This document shows positions 44,748 to 56,975 of a DNA stretch of 64,000 nt, piece by piece. Origin of the DNA: Theocolax elegans (lineage: Eukaryota; Arthropoda; Insecta; Hymenoptera; Cerocephalidae). Position 1 is the stretch's first letter; each line of letters starts with the position of its first letter. The stretch spans positions 19,381,547-19,445,546 of the forward strand of contig CM047431.1 of assembly GCA_026168455.1 (NCBI GenBank), read 5' to 3'. The translations under genes were made by a program, and so were the position numbers. Under the pieces are notes generated by a model that made no database searches, was not told where the DNA came from, and was given only the letters and a program-made list of their open reading frames with translations.

Positions 44748-45599
44748 GTGAAATTGCAAAGATTATGGTATCTGCGTATACCCGTAGGGCAATCCTGTAA
44801 ACTCATGCACACATTGAAAAAGCGTAGGAAAGAAGTAGGTTTCGTAGGTCAATACGAGTGGCCAAGATCAATAGCAGAATTAGGTAGAAATTCTTATCTG
44901 CGTAACGGCAAAATATTCAGAAGAAACATGCCGACAATAGGAAACCCGGAAATTAACGAAATGGATACCGCGATGGAAACGAGCCCGCGTAAACAAACCA
45001 TAGAAATTTCCATGGACGAGCTCTTGGAACTCAAAACAGAAATCGAAAGCTTGAAACGTCTAATTAACGATCTAATCGCAACAACAAGGGAAAACAACAC
45101 GCAAAGTCGCGAACCTAACGTAAACAGAATTAATGAGGGTAACCAACGAGGGCCGAACGATGTAAACACAACGCGATTTGAAAGAGTATTAATTGATGAT
45201 AATAACATGTTTACATTCGGATGTAATAACACGGAACACGTACGCGGTTTTAATATTGAGTCGGATTATAGTCGTCAGTCAAGGACAATAAACATTAAAT
45301 TCCAAAACTTTTGGAGACATGATCCGGAGGCATGGTTCACAATGTTAGAATCGTTATTCACGGAAAATAATATTATCGCGGACCAAATGAAATATTGCAA
45401 TCTATTAAAGAATATCGGAGACGATTTGATTCGGGAAAACCTCGATATACTTAAAGCTCTTCCCCCGGACAATAAATACAATACAATTAAGAAAGCAGTT
45501 TTAAAGAAATATACCGAGACGGAGGAACAGAAACTAAACAGACTGTTTACCGACACACGACTTAACGACCGTAAGCCGTCTACGTTTACAATGAATTAG
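44748..45599 (+). pseudogene. Gag of the decayed gypsy-like element, N-terminal part
   Basis: 283 residues. It contains MPTIGNPEINEMDTAM (a more likely start, at 44929), a Leu/Lys-rich helix and the Gag core FQNFWRHDPEAWFTMLESLF, ADQMKYCNLLKNI, KKAVLKKYTETEEQKLNRLF and NDRKPSTFTMN, the pattern of gypsy-type capsid domains. The frame ends at a TAG; the next frame (45599) continues the same protein, so one indel near 45597 broke it. Confidence 0.8.
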
Positions 45600-45838
45600 T
45601 GAACGCGGCAGGAACCCTTATGCCTAGACAAACCGTGTTAAAAATATGGTCCAACAGACTGCCATCTGCAGTTCTAGATAAAATCGTGGATAGGTTGCCT
45701 TTCGAGAAAGAGGTCACAATAATCGACACAGCCGACCTCGCGCACGAAAGGATGCAGCGCGATATGCGCCGTGTGGATCTGTTGGACGCCATATCCACGG
45801 CGAGTACTCCTTTGTCGAATCCTCACATAATGGGATAG
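45599..45838 (+). pseudogene. Gag, C-terminal capsid part after a frameshift
   Basis: Reads NAAGTLMPRQTVLKIWSNRL, PSAVLDKIVDRLPF, then TADLAHERMQRDMRR, the usual continuation of a gypsy Gag after DRKPS. A stop follows HIMG. No zinc knuckle was found. Confidence 0.65.
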
Positions 45839-46045
45839 GCGCGATGTAAGGGATACGCATAATGGTAGCCGCAGCTACGAGCGAGGTCCAACACCGCGTG
45901 GCCTTCGAAGAAACGATAAAAGTAGATCGCCGAAATGTGTTTGGATTTGCGTGCATCACTTCAAATACGGCGATAAAGCGCGATCTTGCTCATCGGAGTG
46001 CAAGTGGAAGGATAGGAAAGAGTCGACTAAGAGTAAAAGCATAGA

Positions 46046-46282
46046 TTGTGTCGCGACGGGAACGAATTCGGAAAACTAGTTAAACCCGACGTTGCGGAGA
46101 CATACGCACCGGGCTTTTCGTTAATACGTCTCCAATTAAAAGATAAGAAAACGGGCGATATGTTTTTGATCGATACAGGAGCTAAAATATCGGTAATACC
46201 TAAACCGACGGGATTTATAGGCAAACCGCTGTTGTTGAAACTTCACGCAGCAAATAACACGCTTATCAAAACCTACGGATAA
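46046..46282 (+). pseudogene. Retroviral-type aspartic protease fragment
   Basis: RLQLKDKKTGDMFLIDTGAK shows the DTGA active-site motif, followed by ISVIPKP, the usual flap-side context. A TAA at about 46280 ends it just before YGxANRVIDFGF-like sequence that continues the protein in the same region. Confidence 0.75.
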
Positions 46283-46345
46283 GCGAATCGCGTTATAGAC
46301 TTCGGTTTTAAAGAGACAATCGGATGGCGTTTTATAATAGCCGAC

Positions 46346-47626
46346 GTGCCTTACCCCATCTTAGGAGGGGACGCGATCGCGAATTTCCACCTGATTCCTG
46401 ACCTTAAAATGGGCAGGCTGGTAAAAGGTGATACGCATGAATACGTACGAGGGAGAGCCGGCAACGCCGAAGTCTTTTCCATATCCGTATTAGGACCGGA
46501 TCATAAGTATACGGACATACTAGCTAAATTCCCGGACGTTCTCGGCATCGATAAACCCGCGTCACTTTCGAAATGCGGGATAGTTCACCATATCACGACC
46601 CGTGGCCCACCTATTTACCATAAGGTTAGGCGTTTGAACGGCGAGAAATCGAAGGCTGCAAAAGCCGAGATAGCCAAGCTGTGTGAGCAAGGCATCTGTA
46701 GACCGTCGGACAGCCCGTGGGCTTCACCCATTCATATGGTGAGAAAGAAAAACGGAGAATGGCGAATCTGCGGAGATCACAGAAAACTAAACGCAGCAAC
46801 AATTCCGGATCGATACCCCGTACCACACTTACTCGATTTCCCCAATAATAAATCACGACCATTCGTATTTATGGACTTACAGAACTGCACACACGTATTT
46901 CTCTTGACTAAACTCATTAAACCAGCCTTAGAAAGACCGTACACTGGACCGCATAAAATCATTAAACGTTCTGCTAACGGACGCAATTTTACTATCGAGG
47001 TGAACGGACGACAGAGACTCGTGAATATAGAACTGTTAAAACCCGCATACTTCATTCGGACGGAACAAACCGAGATAATTAAGAACTCCAGTCTACCCGA
47101 GACTGTTAGAGGCAACACCGCGAACGGGAGTATTTCGCACAATGAAATACCTAGCAACGCTGACATCGACGTCGAGCAAAGTAACACAAATACAATAAAT
47201 GACGAAGTTATTAACGATAATCACAGTCTAGACACAGTCGATGACAGCATTGCATATGACCAGGGCGTAGTAACGCCCAGTAGTTTTTTAACAAGTGGAG
47301 CATACTCCGCAAATGACGAGCAATATTGCGAATCACGCGATTTGGCGGAAAACTCCGAAACGAACGAGACGTTGTATAATCCTAGTCATTCAGAGATTCC
47401 AAAAAATCAAGAACCGGACGTAACGAAGAACGCGAGAACCGGTAAATGCAATTGTAATAAAGACGAACCACATACGTGTTCAGAGCCAAATACTAGTAAG
47501 CCAAAGAAATTTATACCCAGTATTCTAAAACGTAACCGAAAGACTGAATCCATTAATGTAATAAATTGTGATAATAGATGTAAATCGGTAAGCTTTATGT
47601 TAACCCGTGAAATAATGTGTTGTTAA
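46346..47626 (+). pseudogene. Pol remnant: protease end, RT start fused to integrase end
   Basis: 426 residues in one frame. It begins with the protease C-terminal motif PILGGDAIANF. RT N-terminal motifs follow: GPPIYHKVRRL, LCEQGICRPSDSPWASPIHM, VRKKNGEWRICGDHRKLNA and RYPVPHLLDF. After FVFMDLQNCTHVFLL the frame goes straight to LERPYTGPHKIIKRSANGRN and LVNIELLKPAYF, the GPY/F end of integrase. The RT catalytic YxDD, RNase H and the integrase DDE core are all missing, so about 2 kb was deleted without breaking the frame. A long hydrophilic tail rich in Asn, Ser and Glu follows. Confidence 0.85.
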
Positions 47627-47910
47627 GAAAGTGTAGTACAACCTACTCGCAAGCCACTCAAAGCGGTGGAAATATTAGAAATGAGACAAACGTCGAGGAC
47701 GTGAAGCAAGATTGCTTTATGGCGAATACCTACGCGGAAGCATACCGCACCGGAAGAATAACCGTATTTAAGAAAATAACACCTCTGAGGTGTCGAAACC
47801 GAGATATTTGCGCGTCGCAAACAGTTAAGCGCATTATCCATTTCGGAAATAGAAATATCAGCGCGTATGTTAAAACAGATAGTCGAATTGTTCGATATCA
47901 GTGTATTTAG
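47617..47910 (+). other. Open stretch downstream of the Pol remnant
   Basis: 97-codon frame overlapping the end of the Pol remnant by a few bases. It has no motif I recognise; it may be the frameshifted end of the pol tail, since GC and codon texture are like the preceding frame. Confidence 0.3.
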
Positions 47911-48132
47911 CTTAGGTAAAGTTTAGAACCGTGCGACGCCGCCCTCGAGGGTTTAGGCGACGGTAAAGTATTAACTGTCATAAAAATTGTAACTTTCGAG
48001 CGAGTGGATTTATCCAATTAAAACAATTAGAAATGTATAGTTACTACATCAGGGGAGTGGGTTAAATACATCTTCGAGAAATAAGTAAATGTTAACCTGA
48101 AAAAACCCCGGTCAACATTTAGGGGGGAGCAC

Positions 48133-48400
48133 TGTGGGCGAGACGCACAGGAGTATTTACCCCAGTAGCCACCAGTTGGCGCTTCACAGCGAGCGATATA
48201 GAGAGAGCGGAATAACCGCCGAGAGTTAGTCGCGTCGTAGCTTCCGACGCATGAGTCCGCAAGAGCGGACGAGAGCTGTATTAATAAATACTAATAACGT
48301 TTATACCTCTGTCTAGTTATTACTACACCTGTACCTCGAGATCCTGGTAACGCTGAGTGTGGCAGCGATACGATCAAGGCAACAGACCCTGATCCCCACA
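48133..48400 (+). repeat. 3' LTR of the decayed gypsy-like element
   Basis: Starts TGTGGGCGAGACGC directly after AGGGGGGAGCAC and ends GATCCCCACA, giving inverted termini TGTGGG/CCCACA. Contains AATAAATAC near 48288, a possible polyadenylation signal. Confidence 0.75.
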
Positions 48401-49170
48401 TACACATAAGTAAAATGCATATCGAATTTTATGTAACCCGCGTCCCGTATCCAAATTTGAATTTCAAATTTCTTTTATTTTTTTACAAAAATGATTATTT
48501 ATAACAATTCTCTTTTTTTATTTATTTTTTAATACAAAAAATCGAATAGAAAAAAAAGAATTATAATAGAAAAATTTATTTATTAGAAAAAAACTAATAT
48601 TTTTATAATAAAATTTGATATAAAAAAATATTTACCACACACAAAAATAAAATTTTGAAAAAAATGTAAACGTCAAACCCTATAAAGTATGTTTTTAACA
48701 TGTCCAAATTTTTCTGCAATTTTAAATTAAAATTTAATTAAAATTTTAAAATAAAATTAAACAAAAAACTTTGTTCTTATACTTGAAAAATTTGGACTTG
48801 AACGTTAAATAAACACAACGAATTTTTTCTAAATATAAGCCTATCTTTAATATTAAATAATATTAATTATTTTTCTTAAATTAAATTTCGATTCAATTCA
48901 GGAACATAATCAACATAAACAGTTATACCAGTAAATAAAAAATTAACAAAATTAAACAATATACATGAATGTTGCTCTATATCGAATAAATAAATTAATT
49001 ATATGGTTTCATATAGACAAATTTAAATTGTACAATAATTTATCACATTTACTTACCTTTACTGTCCAAAATATACGCGCCATTAACATTGTTTTACCAA
49101 ATATTCTTTAGAAGAAACGTTAATGTAACAAAAAACTCTATGGTTTTATATAAACATATGTAAATTATGT
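48401..49170. other. AT-rich DNA, no recognised feature
   Basis: Very AT-rich with poly-A/T runs; no conserved frame or repeat pair noticed. Confidence 0.6.
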
Positions 49171-49172
49171 AT

Positions 49173-50447
49173 ATAAGGTAAAAGTCCCTATTAATAAACG
49201 GTTTTTAACATGTCTTTTGTTCCGATCTCAATAAAAAATTGAAATAAGCATAAATATTAGAAATTTGCATACCATTCGATGCGCGTAATTTTTCTGAACA
49301 ATTACCTGGTTTAACATTTTAATTTAAACGGTTTTAATTAATTATATTATTAAAAAACGGAGAGCCTTATGTGCACGTATTATTAAACGCCTTGAAAATA
49401 CATGTCCCGACTGTTTAATAATCCTGTCCCTATTTATTAAACACTTTTAAAAACTCAAAATTTAACTATTTTTTAACAATTTAGCTTAGTATTTCGATTG
49501 GTACTACAAGGATTTATATCTTTATTCAGTGTAAGAAATCATAAAATTCTATAAATAGAACGATGTTTAATAATTTTAATCATAATACAAATGGGAGTTA
49601 CTTTGGTAAAATAATGATAAAATGAACCTGTAAGAGTCTTCCGTAAGTCTTGATGCAACTATATTATAAAGATTCAATAGCTCTTTTTCATATACTTTTG
49701 AATTTGAATCGGTTACTAATGAATAATGACGAGCATACACATATTAGTCATTCGATAGATATACGTTTCACTAACATACATACTGAAATAATATCAATTT
49801 TTCCGAAAAAAAACTCAAAAGTAACTTTTAAGTGCGTTTGTAGGTTGACTTTCTATCCAAAAGAAATGCATTATTTAGACTTTATACAACATGCATATAT
49901 CATTTAAATCGATTAATAATGCATTTTTAATTATTTTACCAATGAACATCTATAAATAAATCGGTAAATATTGATTTAAAACAGTGTTTATATCGCTTAA
50001 TAATAGGGACAAGAACAAAATCATATGTACGTAGTATGGAACAGCTAATAATTTAATTAAAATAATATTAAAATTGCAAAAGCAGTCTGTAATTGAAATA
50101 TACGATATAAAAACTATCTCCTAATGCTTAAACGATCATATATAATCCTCCTATTAATGTATTACAGTTAGAAAACTTTGTGCGACAATGCCGTCTTTTT
50201 CCGTAAAAATGTTAATCGATCTATGCAATTTTCCGAGTGCACAGTTTAATATTTTTTCGTAATTTCCCCAGTGCTTCATTCAAATTTATTTCAATTCGTA
50301 AACACAGTTAATAGACTATATTATTTAATAAAATTTTTCTAATCATTAATATACATATACTTTTCTTTTAATTCGTATTACTTTCTCTCTGTTTAGTACG
50401 AAGTACACTTTTCTCGAGGTGTTTATTAATAGGGACTTTTACCTTAT
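49173..50447. mobile_element. Inverted-repeat element, 1.28 kb, unclassified
   Basis: ATAAGGTAAAAGTCCCTATT at the left is inverse to AATAGGGACTTTTACCTTAT at the right; the match goes on through AATAAAC. GTAT borders both sides and may be a 4-bp duplication. Inside, AATAGGGAC-type motifs recur near 49430 and 50000. No transposase frame was recognised. Confidence 0.65.
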
Positions 50448-50738
50448 GTATTTTTTTTAAATCATGTTACCTCTTCTTTCAAAAATATGTTACCTATTAC
50501 TTCTTTCTTACCAAATATTTTTTTTTTAAATGTTGAGATATTTGAGGAACAAAACTTTTTTCTTCAATACATTGATATTCATAATATTAGAATAATATCT
50601 AAAATTTAACAACTATAAATACATTTTAAATTTATTATTAGAACATATACGTATATGCAAAATAATAATTTTGCATTAATTACAATTCTAATTTTTATTA
50701 TTATTATTATTTTAAAGAACAACAAAAACCACCAACGG

Positions 50739-50878
50739 TGCGAGCGCGAAGCGCGAGCTATATGCGGTCGTGCCTTATAAGCTTCTGTTCTCAGGCGCAG
50801 CCTGAGAACAGAAACTTGCGCGCAAAGCGCGCGGGGGGTTGGCGCGCAGCAGCGCGCAGGGGGGCTCGGCCCCCCTAG
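50739..50878 (+). repeat. GC-rich hairpin cluster, Helitron-like 3' end
   Basis: Successive stems: GAGCGCGAAGCGCGAGC, CTGTTCTCAGGC/GCCTGAGAACAG, GCGCGCAAAGCGCGC, GCGCGCAGCAGCGCGC and GGGGGGCTCGGCCCCCC, followed directly by TAG|TTTT so that the element would end in CTAG before a T. A terminal hairpin next to CTRR|T is the known form of Helitron 3' ends. No Rep/helicase gene or 5' end was found. Confidence 0.4.
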
Positions 50879-51890
50879 TTTTGTAACCTTTTTCTTTGAT
50901 TTTGTTACTTTTTTCAATTTTTCATTCACCAGATTCCATTTCGTTGGTTCGAGTGCTAAATGAGTACATATGGGCTTGTTCAAGCGAACATACAGATATT
51001 TGTTCGTTGTACTATATTGATATTAATTTATTATAATTTTTCTAATTGCGTTCTACAGCTTAAAGGGAAGCCGTACAACCTACAGTATGATTATTCATTT
51101 TACTCAATGTAAGCGTATAATTTTGAAATTTCGCCAACCTACCAACAATCTATAGATTTTATAGTATGCAAATACGTTCATACCATTGCGTTTACAGAAA
51201 AATTGACAGCGTAATACGAAAAATCGCGTATGTCGGTATATAGGTATAATACATAAGATTTCGGTATCACCTTAAACACGGTACAAAACGCGAATAAATA
51301 GGATAAATATAAAGTATCCTTTGGTTACACATCAATCGTAAAGGTATTTTTGACGTGCCAATCAAAAACGCCTCTTTTTAACTCGAGGGACGCACCGACT
51401 ACGTTGTCTACAAAAATCTTTAACTCAGAGTATTTACAAGGCACAGAAATAAAAAAAATTCTGTTAGATTGATATTTTGAGTAGAATACATTCTATTTAT
51501 TTATATATGAGTTACAGAAAACTTCTTTTAATAAAAAAATAAAATTTATGAAGTTTTCGAATTTTTAAAAAGTGAGTAAAACTTCTATTAGTATTTTTAA
51601 TTTTTTTCTTGATAAAAACACATTCTTGAACCTTATTTATTTCAATAGTATTTATTGAAAGGAAACTAAAAAAATTTTTGAAGTAAATTGTCCAAGACTT
51701 TTCTTTTTTACAATGGTAAGAAAAATTTTCTTATAGCGAGTTACAACTTAAATTCTTGAAAAAACCATACATTTTCAATTTATAACTTCATAACTACAAT
51801 CGATGGTCCAAAATAAACTAATGGACATTATTAGACACCATTTTTCCATAAGAAACTGTACAGAAGTATCGATTCGTTCATATTATAGCA
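50879..51890. other. No gene recognised
   Basis: AT-rich; no frame with known motifs. A GTACTATATTG-type and several poly-A stretches only. Confidence 0.5.
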
Positions 51891-51893
51891 CAG

Positions 51894-53840
51894 TTATCCT
51901 GGAGTAACAACAATTTTAAAAGTTTTGGGGATTTGCTCATATAGACAATTATTTTTAACCATCTTAATGTACATTCTACTTTCTCGAGCAATTTGTAATT
52001 GATGATTCCATCTTTCGTTTGTTGGACGATTTGTTCCAAAATATCTTGTGGAATTTAACTGCACAGAAAATACCGAATATTTATTATCCAAGTATGCAAT
52101 AAAGCCGTGAATTCGTGAGTATAGTTTAGATTCGAGATTTTGTTGTAAAATAATTTCCACTTCATTGAATTTTAAAGACTTAAACAATTAAATAAGTACT
52201 CCTTAAGCAGCAAGAATTTGTTTTTAAAATTGTCCATTGCCATTTTCAAAAGAGTAACCACTATGGACCCATAATGGTCCCCCGTTGACAACACTTTGGG
52301 TTAAATGGAGCAATTGGTGAACGTTAAATGTCATTGCAGGTTGTGAATAATGCTGCTCAGTTAACACTACAAATTGTACTAATAAATTATGTACACGATT
52401 TATTTTTATAAGAATTATACTGCTTTGAGAGAGTAGATAAAATGCATCCACTAGAAGTGATCTAGCTTTCACCCACTTTCTTACCTTAATACCTATAAAT
52501 AACCTAGTTACTTGATTTGGTACTTTTAAATTCGAGATTAAGTTATCTATGTTATTAATATTTTGATTGCTCAAGGAATATTCCATGTTATTTAAATCAA
52601 TCTAATAAGATATAAATTGTTCTGCGATATCTAATGAAATACAGTGCATACTGTCAGGAACGAAGCTTGAGTTAATTTTAAATTTTTTGAGATTTATAAG
52701 ACAGCTTGGATTTTAGCACCATAAATTGGATTTGCTGATTTCAGACTTTGTCTGATGTGATGACATATTTCAACTTCTATTCGCAACGGTGATAGCTCAT
52801 CAAGTAAGACATATTTGATGCTGCTGCCTCTCAAGGTGGGCACATATACACCATGATGCCTGCACCAATTGCATCCAAAGCAACCGTTCAACTGAATCAA
52901 CCCTTGCATAGGAGCTCATGCAACTGAATCTACGAAAGAGCACAACGTCTTCGTTTCTTCTTAATGAAACTCCTTCATTGCTTAGTTTATTCATCATAGT
53001 AACAAATAAATTTCGAAAAATAGTCATAGCCGGTTTGTTTTTTCCAAACCACAGACAACAAATAATTGGTTTTGAATTTCTAACATTGATAGGCAATTCA
53101 TTCAAGATTAGTTGTATCGGCCATATAGAAAATTTCGAGCTTTCAAAAACTGGTGCTGCAAGGTATTAAATGTTGTTGCTACGCAGTTATTCATGTTATT
53201 TACAGGAAGATCTTAAAAATTCCTTATAAAGTAACCTATCTATAAAATCTTCAATATTTTCACAATTTCTGAATCTATCATTGACAATATTATTATAATA
53301 ATCAAAGTTTTCTTTAATTAAATTAGCAATTACATTTTCTATATTAATAATAACAAAAAGTCGCGCTCAGTTGTATCTTTTAACATAACATTTTCATTAC
53401 ATACATTACAATGTATATGACGATCATTTCGGTCAAATTTACCAACATATGCTTTACACGTTGCACACATCGAGTGAAATTTCAATTCCTCTTTAGTGTT
53501 AAATAATTCGTCAACCAAGTGTTTTAAATCAGGACATATTTTTTGTTGTAAATTTACGTTTATTAATTTAAATGAAGCCGCCATAGCTGTTTGACATAAA
53601 TTATGTTCTTTAACAAATTTTAATCCCGCGAGTATAATATTTGCTTTACTTATACTAATTTGTAAATTAATAAATTCATCATTTTCTACAATATGTTATA
53701 GTTTTCATTTTCATTACTACTGTCGTAATTATGATATTGCAAATCTTCAAAAATGTTAGATTCGTCAGAGAAATCGCTTTCAGTATACGGTACATCAGTG
53801 TTTAAACTTACTTGAACATTTGCTAGGAGTTCTAAATCTT
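51894..53840 (-). pseudogene. Decayed EnSpm/CACTA-like (Tnp2-type) transposase
   Basis: Going 5' to 3' on the minus strand: an acidic start (VPYTESDFSDESNIFEDLQY); LINVNLQQKICPDLKHLVDE and a Cys cluster (FHSMCATCKAYVG, HCNVCNE); NELPINVRNSKPIICCLWFG then KNKPAMTIF; GLIQLNGCFGCNWCRHHGVY; and AMTFNVHQLLHLTQSVVNGG then PLWVHSGYSFENGNG. This order matches insect proteins of the Tnp2 transposase/DUF4218 type. At least four frame changes or stops break it. A DNA transposon origin is likely; no terminal repeats were found. Confidence 0.65.
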
Positions 53841-54570
53841 ATAAGTAAACAAGTTATGTACAATAGTTATTAGATAGAACAAAACTTGTTTCCTTTATTG
53901 TTTTATAGGAATTTTTATTTCTTTATAGGAAGTTTTAAATAAATTTTTATTTTATATCATGTATCAAACTTAATAGACGTATTCTACATTAGGAAAAGCA
54001 CACTTTTTTTTAGCATTTTTTCTAAATTAATAAATGGAGAAGATATTTTGGATCGACAAAACGGTCAATTTTTTACAAATTTGTTTGTACCTTTAAAAAA
54101 AATTGTAGGTTGATAAACACAATGACATTCAAAAGAAAGATAAAATACCTTTATTTCTACAGGTTTAGATTAAAAAAAAATTTTATCATAAAATTACGTG
54201 TCATTAAAAATAAGTAAAATTTTTAAATATATTCTATGTTTTTAAGTTCTTATAGAAAAGTACAAAATATATATTTTATAATGAAACCAACGGAACCTTA
54301 AAGAGATGGCAAATACCTTTCCAAAACGCTACCGCCAATTTCTGTATGCTAATTTTTCACGGTGATATAAAACTTTAATTTTAATTTTAATTTTAATTTT
54401 AAGTAAATTTATGACTAAATTGAAGAAAATTATAATGAATCTGAGGTTAAAACTTCAAAGAATATGATACCATATACGATAATCGTTATTTTTACTGCGT
54501 GGTGCTATAATCACTACAATATTACAAAATAATGTAATTATATGCTTGATGAAAAAAATGATGATCACTT
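53841..54570. other. AT-rich DNA, no recognised feature
   Basis: No conserved frame; a short (TTTTAA)n-like tract at about 54374-54405. Confidence 0.55.
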
Positions 54571-54571
54571 A

Positions 54572-55015
54572 TGTCGCGTCCCGAGGAAAATTATATTATT
54601 ATTTTTCGTAAAAAGTACTGCGTAGTTTAGAATAAAATTACGGCGTAGAAGACGAACGAAATAAGGTTGATAAAGAATGATTCCAAGTAAATGCTGTAAT
54701 ATAAAATATAATTTATAGAGTTAAGGGACAGATTAATTTACGAGTGTTTCAAACGAAAAAGAGACTGATAAGTAGAGTTGAAGATATTATTCAAAGCCAA
54801 TACGCTTATAAGCGGGATTGCCGATAGTGAGATCGAAACGAAGGGTTGCGCAAGAGTTTTTTTTGTACTGCACTATAAAATCAATGCTCGGAGAAGAGCC
54901 GGCGATGGGAAACATGGACAAGAAAATTCGAGCATTACAAGGAAGTAATAAATTAAGCCGTTTTTGGGTAATGCCGCAGTAATAAAAGGGGGACAGCAAA
55001 TTCTCCGAATTAACT
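54572..55015 (+). repeat. Left LTR-like direct repeat
   Basis: Roughly 95% like 56976-57420 by eye, with scattered substitutions and small indels. After 55015 the sequences part company; the left copy may continue to about 55310. Confidence 0.75.
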
Positions 55016-55319
55016 ACGAAGCGATACAGAAAATGCACGGGATTCGATAATTTTTTATCACGCACATCTAACGGTCCAATCAGGTGTAAGCGCAGAAAAA
55101 TCGAGAACTAGAAATACGCATTCAAAACCAAGAGAGATCTTGTATTCGGGAATCGAGACGCATCGTTGGTATCTATGAGCCTTAGTGAAGGAACTACCAC
55201 TTCGACATCTGGCAATCATCGGACTCTGAAAGCATACGCATCTAACGTCGGCGCCCGCAGCTCTAGCAGGACATAATCGAGTCATTTGACACCGCTATCC
55301 ACGTTCGAGGCGGACCATC

Positions 55320-55330
55320 GTTCCTCTCCG

Positions 55331-55370
<40 letters not shown>

Positions 55371-55395
55371 TATATATATATATATCTATATATAT
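55320..55395. repeat. (TA)n/(CA)n microsatellite
   Basis: TA run, CA run, then TA run between the left LTR-like repeat and the AT-rich interior. Confidence 0.85.
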
Positions 55396-56960
55396 TTGGG
55401 TACTTAAGGTATATTTTTTTCGGCTATCTATACGCTTGTAATATTCGTAAAGGCAAACCTGATATTTTATGTTATTTCAATTACTGAACCAACCGTTTTC
55501 TCTTACAACAGTTATTATTTGGAACTGCAATTTATTTTTAAATATTCTTCTTTGCATTGCATTTTATTTCCAATATTTATTATTTGAATCGCAATTTGTT
55601 GACAATAATTCATGTTTTCAACGGGAACAATTTTTAATTTAAACTGCATTTATTTATAATAATTCTTATCTCGATTATTAATTATTAATGTTTATAATAA
55701 AATAACATTGTGTATATTTCATTCTATAATTTGTTAACGTGTTCGCCGTACAATTGTTTATTTAATCAAAATTAAAATTGTTATTTGACTTAAATAATTT
55801 TTTGCAATTATTCCTCAAAATATAAAAATAAAAAGAGTGTAAATTAGTCATTTTAACGTGAAACATTATGGAATTAAGCGAATAAAAACAAACGTTGCTG
55901 TCATAATTCTATGATGCACAAGCATCGGGCAGTTCTGTAACTGCTTGGGTTATTCCGTCGTACCGTGTTAACAGTGTAGTCTACTCTTTGTCCCAAGATA
56001 TAGGAGCATGGTTCTACATGGGCCTACTTAGCATACTCTATTTTCACACTGTCACTTATGTATTGCACATTTAATTTTTTCATTTGTATCGATTGTATCT
56101 TTTTCTTATGAAACTAAATTAACTATTTCCCAATTATATATTATATTATATTAAAAGTGAATCTTTGTTTATAATGGCTTAAAAGAAAATTCTAAACAAA
56201 AAAAAAGTCAAATAATTATGTGTTCGTTTTATTTTGGTGGGGCGGGGGAGCAAAGGAAATTAATTTTTCTTCACTCCTAATCCTTTTATAAAAAAATATA
56301 TGAATATATTATTAAGATAGGATGTACTAACATTGTTCATATTGAAGAGAGAATCTATATTGCATAAGAACAAGAAATTTTTTTTTCTTCTCTTTAACAA
56401 TTCGTAACAGTAGAATTATTAATTGAATAAATGTAGAAAAAAGTAATCTAATATTTAACTCTTTTCTTTAACTTTTTAGAAAATATATATGTAAGCATTC
56501 AAATATTATAGAAGAAAATTGTAAATTTTGTAAAAAGAATGTGGTACCAGAACAAAAAAGCACTAATAACATATATTTTTCACATGACTTGATGTATACT
56601 AAAAATTAGGAGTACAAACTAAAGATAAATACATTTTTAATCTACAGAAAACACATTTAATAATAATTATACAATTTTTGGGAATGTCTAGAATAAAAAT
56701 TGTAATCATAAAACCTTTTTTTTATTAAGTATCTATTTTTATAGGAGAATTATATCAATACTGTTAAACCGATTGGAATAATGTAATAGAAGTATGCAAA
56801 ATTGAACTACGAAATAAATAATTGTAATAAAATTTGCCATAAGGAAAAAAGAAGAATTAATAGAAATAATGTTTCTAATTTAGACTAAAGTATGATATCT
56901 ATGTTAAGAGAAATAATAATACAATATAAATATTGATTTACGACGAGGGCGTCGTTTTTA
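55396..56960. other. AT-rich interior of the provisional LTR element
   Basis: No gag, pol or other conserved frame; nothing else recognised up to the polypurine tract. Confidence 0.5.
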
Positions 56961-56975
56961 AAAATGGGGGGGAGT

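Larger units (their letters stand above)
44653..48400 (+). mobile_element. Decayed Ty3/gypsy-like element, 5' LTR missing, RT-IN deleted
   Basis: Gag, protease, the first part of RT and the end of integrase are present on the plus strand, followed by a PPT (AGGGGGGAGCAC) and a TG...CA 3' LTR. No 5' LTR copy lies before gag; the element starts abruptly next to the foldback at 44131-44652. Central catalytic domains are deleted and gag is frameshifted. Confidence 0.85.

Noticed and set aside
54787..55285. Minus-strand frames of 75-92 codons
   Set aside because: They lie in the LTR-like repeat, with a matching decayed frame in the other copy, and lack any known motif.
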